This document shows positions 38,600 through 64,000 of a DNA stretch of 64,000 nt, piece after piece. Location: positions 1,258,527 to 1,322,526 of the forward strand of contig NC_057867.1 of the NCBI RefSeq assembly GCF_019393635.1, given 5' to 3'. The DNA comes from Dromiciops gliroides. Taxonomy: Eukaryota; Chordata; Mammalia; Microbiotheria; Microbiotheriidae. A program made the position numbers and the translations under genes. The notes under the pieces are model-generated. The model ran no database searches. It saw nothing but the letters and a program-made list of their open reading frames with translations, and was not told the DNA's origin. How positions within the stretch are numbered: the first letter of the stretch is position 1; every line of letters begins with the position of its first letter.

Positions 38600-39068
38600 G
38601 GGGAGACGGGAGGAGGAGGGGGGAGAGGGAGGAGAAGGCGGCGGGGAGGGGGGGCGAGGAGAGGGCAGGGGGACCGTGCCGCCGCAGCCGCCGCCGCGAG
38701 CGCGCACGCCCGCACGGGCCCGCGCCCGCTCGGCGCCTGGGCCTCTATTCCGCACCCCCACCCCCCGGGGGCTTCCTGCGCCGCCGCCGCCGCGGGTCGG
38801 CGCCCCCAAGCCCGGTCTCCCCAACCCCGCCACCGTAGGCCGGTCCGAGCCCCAGCGGGCCGCCCGCCTGTCCTCTCCCGGGCCCACCCGCTCACCTGCC
38901 GGGTCCGGACCGTGAGGCGAGGGCTCGGGCACATTACCCGGCCTCCGCCGCCGCTGCTACCGCCTCCCTCGCGGGCACGCGCGCGCGCGCCCGCCGTGCT
39001 CAAGCGCGCCGGCTGTCACTGGGGCCGGGCCCGAGCCCGTGGGAAAGCTCGGCTACGACTATGGCGAA

Positions 39069-39104
<36 letters not shown>

Positions 39105-39300
39105 CCCGCCGCCGCCCTCCTTCTTCTCCTTCTCCCCTTTCTCCGCCCCGGGGCAACCCACTGCTGCCTCCCCCTGGCTGGCCCCAAACTACCAAGCGAA
39201 GATGGCGGCGGCGGCGGCGGCGGCCCCGCCCACCCTCGCCCCGCCCTCGCCCCGCCCCTCCCGGCCTGGCCGGGCGTGCTCCGTGGGATGGGTGCGCCCT
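38600..39300 (-). promoter_or_regulatory. RBM10: RBM10 CpG-island promoter and exon 1
   Basis: A dense CpG island. The exon 1 donor is GGCAG|GTGAGC with the last exon base at 38,896, so non-coding exon 1 runs from there to roughly 39,050. A GCC-triplet run (39,069-39,116) and a YY1-type AAGATGGCGGC element (39,199-39,209) lie around the likely start site. No TATA box is evident. A purine-rich (G/A) low-complexity tract of about 250 bp (38,440-38,670) occupies the start of intron 1. Confidence 0.75.
39069..39116. repeat. GCC triplet repeat at the RBM10 start region
   Basis: About 15 near-perfect CCG/GCC units with one interruption. A plus-strand ATG at 39,061 would read it as polyproline, but I see no gene on that strand. 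Confidence 0.92.
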
Positions 39301-39424
39301 CTCCCGAGCATTCTCCATGCGGAGCCTCAAGTCCCTTCAGATCCTCCGAACCGAGGCCCGCCCCTTGCTCCCCAGAGGGCGTGGCGATTGGCCGAACGGG
39401 CGACACGTCCGTCTGGGAGGAGGG

Positions 39425-39640
39425 GCGGAGTCCCACCTCACGTGATTCCAGCGGGGGGAGGGGACAAGACGGACGGACGGGCTCCGCCCCTTTGCCCATT
39501 AGGGCCCCGCGGGAGGACCATTCCTGGAACGAGACTTTTTTGGCGCCACTGGAGAGAGCGACAATGGTCGTGCGGCGTTGCTGCACTTCCGCTGCACTTG
39601 GGGTATTTAGCTGCAGTGAGTTGCTCCTCAGCTTGACTTG
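39425..39640. promoter_or_regulatory. GC-rich element with TCACGTGA E-box
   Basis: A palindromic E-box (TCACGTGA, 39,438-39,445), GC boxes (GGGGCGGAG, CCGCCCC) and ETS-like ACTTCCG near 39,586. It may be the outer part of the RBM10 promoter or a separate start site facing UBA1. Confidence 0.45.
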
Positions 39641-39649
39641 ACACCCCCC

Positions 39650-40915
39650 CCCCCCCCCCGCCATCCACGTTCTTTTCGGGACGTTTCTTTCTCTGTCTTT
39701 GCGTCTTTTTGGTAGAATGGAGGGAGGGACTGTGTCATGTCTGTCTTTGGCTCCCTTATTAAGTGCGTACCATGGGCCAGCGTTGTGTTCTAAGCGCCGG
39801 AAAAGGAGTCCATAGCCTAATAGTCCACCTACTGGAGCCCCTCCGGATCGATCCTCAGACCGCTTTTCAGAGCACCTTACTGAAAGCTCGTCTTTTCATC
39901 GTACAAGGACCCACGCAGTGAAGTATTTCTACCCTTGAAACGATTAGAAAGCAAAACCCTAGAGGAAAGCCCCCAAAACAGCGATCATTGGAGAGATTCT
40001 TTTATGGAGAGTACAGGGAGAGAGTCTGAGGAATAGAGTCGGACCAGGAATGAGTCAGTCAGAGAACCATGGTTGCAAATTATGGCTTTGACGCTGCTGG
40101 CACGATCTTAGGCAAGTCCCTTACCTTTTTTTCGGATCTCGTTCTTTTCTCAACTGCTAAAATGGTGGGAGTTGAATACCCATGACTTCAAACTTCCCTT
40201 CCATTTCTAAATCTATGATTTCCCATCTGGCAGGTAGGTGGCTCAGTGGTTAGAGTGCTGGAGTGGGAATCAGGAAGACTTGAGTCCTATCCCAGACAGA
40301 CAACACTGTGTGATGCCAGAGCCTTTAATCTCCCATCTCAAGCAAGAGGATGGTACTGGATGGTGTCCAAAATCGATCTCCACCTGCTCTCAGTCTATGA
40401 CCCTGTGTTTGTCATCTGTACTCGGTACAGATCCACGGAAATATCTCAAATACTTAGCACATGACCTCAAATGTATAACATTAGAAAAGTTGAAACGAGT
40501 TGTCTTTGTCTTTTGGTTTTGGATCTCTCTTCTCCCTCCCCTCCTCCCCCTTTCAGGCTTTAGGTCTCTTAGCTCTGCCCCACTGCTGCCCTGTTTAGGT
40601 CTTTCTATGCTCTCATTTCAGTCTTGGGTGGGTCTTGATCCGTTTCTGCTTCAGACGCGACATCTCCTAGAGTAGACACGTCTGCCTCAGTTTTGCTTTA
40701 ATTCTAGAGACTCCAGGTTCCCCTCTCCCCCTCCCCCCACCCCTTTGCTCTTTCTGTCAATCTCCCTGGAACCTGAACTTTTAGCTCTGAATCTCCGAGA
40801 ATGATTTTCAAAATCGGTCCCGCCCTATTTCCCAGGTTTCCCTAATGCCAGTACCCTTGTAGGAAGTTGTTTCCTCCACAGATGCCTTAGCCTCCTTTTC
40901 CCCACCCTGGCCCAG
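39650..40915. other. Spacer between RBM10 and UBA1 promoters
   Basis: No coding exon is recognised. It holds MIR-like fragments at about 40,055-40,160 and a degraded SINE head at about 40,225-40,330 (GGCAGGTAGGTGGCTCAGTG). The rest is unassigned. Confidence 0.45.
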
Positions 40916-40919
40916 TTTA

Positions 40920-41380
40920 GTTCACCACGTGCTCCAGTCAAGCGCCAGCGCTGACTGAACTACAATTCCCAGCAGGCTTCGCAATAGTGACCAGCCTGGA
41001 TCGTACCACGTGTGCTCGACCAGGGGATTCCTTCAGTACCTTTAGGGCCGGCTTCTTACTGGTGTGGGCCAAAAAGAGCTAAGATCTAGTATGAATTAGG
41101 GCGCTGATAAGTCTTGAGGGGAAAATGGGGCGCACTCGGACGTGAGAACAGGGATTAAATGACGAGAGTCGCATTTAGGGAGAGCTTTCCCCCTTGCCAC
41201 AAATGGTACCTCCCGCTCCAGGCCCGGGGACCCCAAGTTCCGCGCTCAGCCCATCGCTACGCAAGCCGGGGCTCCTCGGCAGCGGCAGCGAAGTCAGCTC
41301 TGGCTCCCGCTCCAGCACCGGCTCCAGCTCTAGGGGAAGGCTAGGCCTCGGCGGCTCCGGGCCGGAGGAGGGGGTGAGTT
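40920..41380 (+). promoter_or_regulatory. UBA1: Upstream UBA1 promoter candidate with ZNF143 site
   Basis: A near-consensus ZNF143/Staf site (ACTACAATTCCCAGCAGGC, 40,959-40,977) lies between two CACGTG E-boxes (40,926-40,931 and 41,007-41,012). Downstream is a CpG-rich exon-like block with an ATG at 41,203 and a GTGAGT donor after 41,373. The frame from ATG to donor is exactly 57 codons. Splicing to the UBA1 exon at 43,412 would be in frame. Confidence 0.5.
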
Positions 41381-42099
41381 GAGAGACGTGGTGTTGGGGA
41401 AGGGGAATCGGGGAAAGCTTTTACGGGAGACCACGAGTGGGGGGGGTTGGTGGTGGTGGTGAGTTTCGTCCTTGTGTGGCTGCCCCGGCTCAGAAGGCGG
41501 GGTCTTCTTTAGCTATTATTCATTAGGGGCGGGGCCTCTGCCCCCGCTTGGACTTTATTGCTCCTCGGAGGGGGCGGGGCAATCAGGGCTGGGTCATTAT
41601 GTAGGGGGTGCAGTTCTTCCCGCCCCCCCCCCTTCCCCTGGCATGGCGTGCGTTATTAGCTGGTGGGGAGGAGGGATGCGGTTTCTGGCGAGGGTCGGGC
41701 GAGGCGGATGGGCCGCGGGCAGGCGCGTGCGCGAAACCGTGCCTTATCCGCGTGGGGAGGGGTAGGTTTTGGCTCATCTCAGGGCGCGCAGGCGCGAGGC
41801 CTCGATGCTGGAGGATTTGAGCGAGGCTGGTAGTGCTCCTTGTCACTCAGAGACAGGAGGGCGGGAGCAGTTCGGGGGTGAGGACGGGGGCGCACGTCGA
41901 TTGGCTCAAGCGCTTGGGCGATGAGATTGGGGAAAGGCCGCTTGGGGACTTGCTTGTGCCTACTCCGAGCCGCCGGAATCCCGCTCTCAGGGCATGTGCC
42001 AGCTTTGCAGCCTGCGGCCCGGGCGAGGAACTGCACCCTCCCCACCCCCGTGGGACGCGGGGGCGTGGTTTGCCGACCGGCGGAGGGGCGGGCCTCGGG

Positions 42100-42300
42100 C
42101 TGGGCGGTGCCTGCGGCAGGAGGCGGAGCCACCCGCGGGTTTTGTTCCGGCTCTGCGGCGGCGGCCGCCATCTTGTGTCTGGGACCGAAGCAGCCCGTAG
42201 AGGGGCTGAGACTCCAGGCGCCGGGGCTGGCCTTGGGCGGCGGCGGGGGCTGTTCCCTGAACACCAGACGGCGACGGCGACTGCTGCGACTGCGGTGATC
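42100..42300 (+). promoter_or_regulatory. UBA1: UBA1 main promoter and non-coding exon 1
   Basis: A CpG island with GCCGCCATCTTG (YY1-type, 42,164-42,175), as is common at housekeeping start sites. The best donor is ACTGCG|GTGATC, which puts the end of exon 1 at about 42,294. The start site is not fixed by sequence alone. Confidence 0.6.
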
Positions 42301-43411
42301 GGGCCCCGGGGAACAGGCCTTGGTAACAGGCCTGCCTCCAGGGCTGCCGGCCGCCCCCCTTCTCTCCCCCCCCACCCCGATCTTTTCTCCTTTCCCCCCC
42401 TACCTCCGCCGTCTGCCGCGATCTCTTCTCCCCCCCACCCCCCACTGTCTGCCTCGTTTCCCCTCCCCCCTTCGACTGCCAGGATCTCCCCCCCCAGCTG
42501 TGATCTCCCCCCCCTCCACCCCCTGCTGCGATTTCTCCACCCCCCAGGGGGCGGGGCCACCGTACTGTCGGGGCCCCACCCGGGATTCTGCCGGAGGGGT
42601 GGGGCGGGGGCCCGCCCTGGGGGGGGGGAAAGGGGGCATTAATCCAGCCTCCCTTACTCTCCACCCCAGGGCCTTGGGTGGCCGGGCGGGTGGGTGGGCA
42701 GGTGGGCGGCAGGCAGACCAGCAGCCTCTGGAGATAAGGCCAAGGAGCACCCTGGACAGCGCCTTCCTTTCATCCCCTTCCCCTCCCCCACCTCTCTTGG
42801 CCTTCTGTTGGTTTCGAAGCCTCTCTGACCCCGCCCCCCATTTACCTGAGGGAGTGGGAGAAGAAGAACGCTATAGAAAGGACAACAGTCTTGGCCACTC
42901 AGGACAATGGTGCTTCTTTCTTCCCCCCAAGATTTGTAGCTGTGCCCACCTACCCTGTGTCACCATTCAGCTTAGCAGATGGCTGACTTGCTGCCGCCAT
43001 TCCCCTTTCCCCACAAATGTCATGTGTTTCCTGGACTTGATCAGACCCCCTCTTACCCACTGAACCCATCCATCCCTGGGCCTGCTTTGCTATTCCTCTT
43101 TAACCATGCCCCCAAAATGTCCTAGTGATCCATGGGCTTGTCCAGGAGGCCCTCTGCACTCATACTCCTCTCCATCCCTCTGCGCCCTCCCAACTCCCAC
43201 TGTGACCAGTTCATTACCTTCCCTCATGTTCTTTTCCTCAGTCTTTCTGCTGCACCCATTCCTGGGAGGACTTTTCTTCCTCCCATATGTCCTCAATGGG
43301 ACCATTTCAACCCTCACCCCATCTCCCCCATGTCTAGTTCATTGTTGTGCTTCTTACCCTGATCCCTTTCTCTGGGCCAGTTCTGACAACCCTCCTTTCT
43401 TTGTCTCCTAG

Positions 43412-49883
<6,472 letters not shown>

Positions 49884-50026
49884 CCTGGCGGCAGGCGGAA
49901 GCCTTCGCCTTCCCCTTCTTCTCCTGCCCTCTCCCGTGCCCACCCCCTCAGGGGGGCTGGGTTCCCCCCTCATCCCCCCCCCCTTTGCCTAGGGCACTGG
50001 AGGGCATGACTTTGTATTGAACCCGT

Positions 50027-50032
50027 AATAAA
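50027..50032 (+). terminator. UBA1: UBA1 poly(A) signal
   Basis: Canonical AATAAA about 145 bases after the stop codon. A GT-rich downstream element (GTGCATGTGTGTGTGTGTTG) follows at about 50,063. Cleavage is expected near 50,045-50,052. Confidence 0.9.
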
Positions 50033-50550
50033 GTTATTGACGGAACCAAAGCCCAGGGCTGCTGTGCATGTGTGTGTGTGTTGGGGGGAGGGGGGTGTGT
50101 CAGAGCAGAGCAAGCAGATCATTAAGAATGAGGCCCAGGAAGCCCCAATCAGCCAGCTGTGTAGACACAAGTCATCTGTCCTTGGGCAAGCCAGTTCCCA
50201 TCCCTAGACCTACAAGAACGATTTAGTCTAAGATGAGGCTGGACTAGGTGACCTAGGAGCCTAGCCCCAAATGCTGTGTTCAGATAGGGTCTGTTTGTGG
50301 TAATGGGCATCTATCTCCCCAGGGATTCCTGCTTCAGGCTTTGGGGTATTTCCTACTGGGATCACTGTATTGTCCTGAGAACTCATTACCTGACTCAAAG
50401 TAGCCCAGAACGCTAGCATTCACTCATTGCTGTTCCCTATTAGCAGGGTCTGTGGGGATGGGGATGTCCAGGCCCTCCCCTGCCACCCCTACTTTATTGC
50501 CTGTGGTGAATTTAAGTGGGCAAGTACTTGCACATTAGCAGAGAGCCTGA

Positions 50551-50584
<34 letters not shown>

Positions 50585-51419
50585 CCCATCAATCAGGCAA
50601 TGGACAGGCAAAGGGGCCATTTTTATGGATGACACCAATGTGGGAATTTCTTTTCCTTGACTTCATCTTTGTCACAAGGGTTTTGTTTTTCAGTGGCAGT
50701 TGGGGAAGTAGGAGGGAGAGAAGGTGGATTTTTGTTAAGTGAAAAAATAGATTCTGTTCAACTGGGATTCCCCAGTATCTCCTCTACCCATCTTACTGCA
50801 CAGTACTTAAGCTAGACCCTACCTATACCTGGCTGAACTGGGTTGAGCCCAACGGGTGTGGGAGTGGTAGGGGGTTTCTTAACACTGAAACTATGCTGGA
50901 CTCCAGTTGAGAGGGCATGAGGGACCTGGAAGGATCCAAAAATGGGGCTGATGTGAAGAAATGAAGGGATTGAGGGCCTGAGTTCAAAAGTCTGAGGTAA
51001 CTAATGGCTGCCTTGGGGTGGCCACAACAAGGAACCAGCAGCTTCAAGAGAAAAGGGAGGGCCAAGGGACTGCACTGCATAAGCCTGCGCCAGGAGGGCT
51101 GGGCCTCAGCACCACTGCAGAGGTGGCTTGTTGCTAGGCAGCAGAAGCCTCCTAAGCCAATCAGCGAGGCTCAGGCTATCCTTTCATTCTCACTAACTAG
51201 CAGGTGCTGGAGGAGACGTCAGCTGAGGAACAGTGGCAAGAGCCAGACTTGGCCTTTCCCTTGTCAGCAACATGACAGTGGCTGGAGTTAGCTCAGTCTG
51301 GCTTTTAGGAGAAGAGAAAGGACTGAGCCAAAGTCAGGAACAGACCTGCAAGATGGAAGCACATTGCTCACATGCAGGCTGGAGGCCCAGCTCTCCTCAC
51401 TCTACTTGCTTTAAGGAAG

Positions 51420-51600
51420 GAACAAGTATTTAAGTGGGTACTGTGTGCCAAGTACCTCAAAAACCATGATCTCATTGCATTGGTACAACAAACTAGGGAA
51501 GTAGGTGTGATTATCATCCTCACATAACAGCTGAGGAAAACTGAGGCAGCCAGAGGTGAAATGACTTGCCCAAGGTCACACAGTGTCTGAGGCATTGCTT
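51420..51600 (-). repeat. MIR SINE
   Basis: The plus strand reads TATTTAAGTGGGTACTGTGT, then ACTGAGGCAGCCAGAGGTGA and CTTGCCCAAGGTCACACAG. This is a MIR in reverse. Confidence 0.75.
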
Positions 51601-52489
51601 GGCTGCCTCTAAGGGGAGAGCTTTGGGGTTATTTCCTGGTTGAAGAAACCAAGGTCAGAATTGGGAAATAGGACTTCAAGGTAATACAAATACTAAGAGC
51701 TGAGATTCAAACCTGCAAGCCAATACATGGTGACAAAGCACACGGCCTGCATATAAACTGAGGCGCACAAGGAAGGCAGTGGAGTGGGCAGGCACTAAAC
51801 CCAACTGTCTTCTACATTTGATGAATCTCCTTGGAAGTTCTCCAGGGATCCAGGCCTACCTCATGGTCAAGTGCATGTGTGTAGGGGCAAACTCCATCCC
51901 CAACCCCCATTTTGAAGTGGTTTCGTTCAAGGCAATGATGTCTGCTTTCTTGTGTGGTGTTGTCCTGAGCTGTGGGGATGGGCTGACCATCCTTCCCTGG
52001 AGAGCTGCCATGCTAAGGAGGGACTGCCAATTGGAAGGTGCCTCTGGGGCCACGGGAGTCACCAGCTCCTTTTCCTGCTAAGCAGACTAAAGCCCAGGGC
52101 ATCCAGGGAGTGGGATTGGAATTGGGATCCTGACTCAAAGGGAGGGTGCCGAAGGCTGCTGGCGGAAGGACAGGCAAAATGGAAGAGAGCTACCTCTCCC
52201 CATCAATACCCAAGGCTCTCTACCCATAGCCTCTCCTCTCACACCCCCGGATTTGTTGGGTGAGGAAGTAGAAAGGGGCAAAAGATGCTTCTGTCAAAGG
52301 GAGCGCAGCCAGGCTGGGCCAGGCCAGGCCAGAGCTTGCCTAGTGGGTTGGGCTTCACAAAATTGGTGATTGGGTTAGAAAGAGGTGAGTATAGTGAAGG
52401 CATGAAAGAACATTCTCCAATTTAATTTCCTCAAGAAAGCACCCCCCCACCCCAGCAGTAACTACCAGGCCAGAGACCAACTCCCATTC

Positions 52490-52505
52490 AATAAAAAGTT
52501 TATTA
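52490..52505. terminator. Palindromic poly(A) signal
   Basis: AATAAAAAGTTTATT gives an AATAAA hexamer on both strands. On the minus strand it could be a distal USP11 poly(A) site. No other gene end is recognised here. Confidence 0.35.
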
Positions 52506-53324
52506 GCACAATTTACACGCAGCAGGGCAACAATGTGGACTTGTGAGTTCAAATCCAGCCTCAGACACTAACTGGTTGAGTGACCTTAACTCAGCAAGTC
52601 CCTTAACCTCCTCTCTTTACCCATCTCACTAGTTGGGACAATGGGGGGTGAAGGTTGCTGGAGGGTCTTTGGGGATGACCCTGGAAGGGTTTAGGCTAAA
52701 GGGGGTGGGCTGAGCATCGAGAATTGGAGTATGCTGGTTTGAGGAAGGTCCAAGTGAGCTGAAGTGAGGAAAGTCCACCCTTTACTGGCTACTCTGAGGC
52801 AGTAGAGCTGCTTCAAGGTGGGAAGGGCTTGGAGAAGGTGGAGGTGGGGGGAAGATGGTCTAAGAACCACTGGGGAGCTCAGAGGAGCTGGCTGCAAGGC
52901 CTAAGGCTCTAAGGGTCTGCGGGGCCTGCTTGGTAGGAGGAATAGAAAACCTCTTCCACGTCTCCTCCGGGTTCTGATACCTTTCCCCGCCAAGCCTGCC
53001 ATCCTCTGGGTGGCCACACCGAGTGTCCTCCCTGAGCGCCCCCCATTCTCCTCCATGGGGGATCCACCCATTTTCAGACCTTCCTTTCCTTCATTCACAG
53101 GACCAAGACAAAGCTCCGCCTGAATCCTGCAACCCCCAGCCCCTGCCAGCTTCAAACAGTGCCACCTGGTGGCGAGCCTGCCCTCCTAGCGAGCCTAAGC
53201 TCCCAGCACTCCCAAGGCTCCACCCTCTTCTGCTTTTCTATCCCACCAAGGCAGAGGCTCAAGGCTTCCCTCCTCACCTCTGTCCCATGCCCCATGTAAA
53301 TATGCCGCAAGAACAAGCTGCTCC

Positions 53325-53780
53325 AGGTGAAACATGGGCTTTTATGTACAACGGGTACCAGACAGGACGGGGAGGGCATCAATAATAAAATACAATCTGT
53401 ATTCACTGCGGAGACCTCCCCTGCCCCGAAGACCCAGCCCTGGCTGCCCCCCAGTGGGCAGCGAAACATAAATTACAAAATAAAAGAGAAACACCTCGAG
53501 GGGGGAGGGGGAGGGAGAGAGGGAAGGAAGGGGGGGGAGGGAGGCCAGGACTTATTGCTCTGACTGGGAGCAGGGCAGGCACTTGAGTGGCTGCCCGTGG
53601 AGGGGTGAGCCCAGGGACGGGAGGGGGCAGCGGCCATGGCTGGGGGTCCCCGGGGCCAGGGAAAGAGGGCTGGAGGGAAGCCCTGGGGAGCAGTACCTGA
53701 GATGGTCCAGGGCAGTGGGTGCTGGTGATCTGTGGGGATGAGGAGGGGAACAGGGTGGGGCCCCCTCCCAGGTCCCCCCT
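53325..53780 (-). other. USP11: USP11 3' UTR
   Basis: Runs from the stop codon to a likely end near 53,325. No AATAAA is seen on this strand. The best hexamer is CATAAA (complement of 53,341-53,346, in GTACATAAAAGCC), a known weaker variant. Confidence 0.55.

Positions 53781-64000
<10,220 letters not shown>

Larger units (their letters stand above)
50055..53320. other. Spacer between convergent UBA1 and USP11
   Basis: No coding exon is recognised, and CDK16, which I recall lying between these genes in human, is absent. It holds a CA repeat near 50,565, a MIR-like fragment at 51,420-51,600, a MIR-like piece at 52,535-52,640, and an AATAAA/TTTATT palindrome near 52,490. A short element with GTTGCTAGGCAGC and CCAATCAGC lies near 51,130-51,165. 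Confidence 0.5.

Noticed and set aside
38119-39664. Long open frames of up to about 300 codons on both strands in the RBM10 promoter
   Set aside because: Stop-poor GC-rich sequence makes such frames by chance. They are low-complexity Pro, Arg, Gly and Ala, overlap one another on both strands, and lack recognisable domains.
39000-41000. NDUFB11, the head-to-head partner of RBM10 in human
   Set aside because: I looked for its conserved protein sequence upstream of RBM10 and found none. The upstream neighbour here is UBA1.

Overview
The window is genomic DNA from a marsupial, most likely its X chromosome. Two things point there. It is full of a tRNA-derived SINE of the WSINE/WALLSI type typical of marsupials, with a perfect pol III A box (TGGCGCAGTGG) and B box (GTTCAAATC). 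It also carries three intact genes, RBM10, UBA1 and USP11, which neighbour each other on the short arm of the human X. A Y-linked copy cannot be excluded, because marsupial Y chromosomes carry UBA1 and RBM10 gametologs.

Layout. From 1 to about 22.3 kb is a repeat-rich, gene-poor flank: 14 of the 16 SINEs recognised, several LINEs (L1, L2, CR1/L3 and one clade left unresolved), a broken ferritin heavy-chain retrocopy that still has its iron-responsive element, and an orphan CpG-island promoter near 1.6-1.95 kb. RBM10 is on the minus strand from about 39.05 down to 22.34 kb, complete, with 23 coding exons (925 codons) plus a non-coding first exon. From 38.6 to 42.3 kb is a GC-rich region holding the RBM10 promoter and at least two candidate UBA1 promoters. 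UBA1 is on the plus strand from about 42.15 (or 41.2) to 50.05 kb, complete, with 25 coding exons giving 1058 residues, the human length. From 50.05 to 53.3 kb is a gene-free spacer. USP11 is on the minus strand from 53.3 kb to beyond the right edge; 20 exons are present (929 full codons) and only the N-terminal part is missing.

I built the exon models by hand. Every junction is GT-AG, every phase matches, and the coding sums divide by three. RBM10 and UBA1 are head-to-head, and UBA1 and USP11 are tail-to-tail. As I recall, all three are in tandem in human with CDK16 between UBA1 and USP11, so the block has been rearranged.

The three products are broadly expressed housekeeping proteins: a splicing regulator, the main ubiquitin-activating E1 enzyme and a deubiquitinase. 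UBA1 and USP11 act at opposite ends of the ubiquitin cycle, but nothing in the sequence suggests shared regulation. The most interesting points are a possible in-frame N-terminal extension exon for UBA1, an expanded acidic/proline/arginine insert in USP11, and the orphan promoter at the left end. I found no sign of a wholly new biological system.
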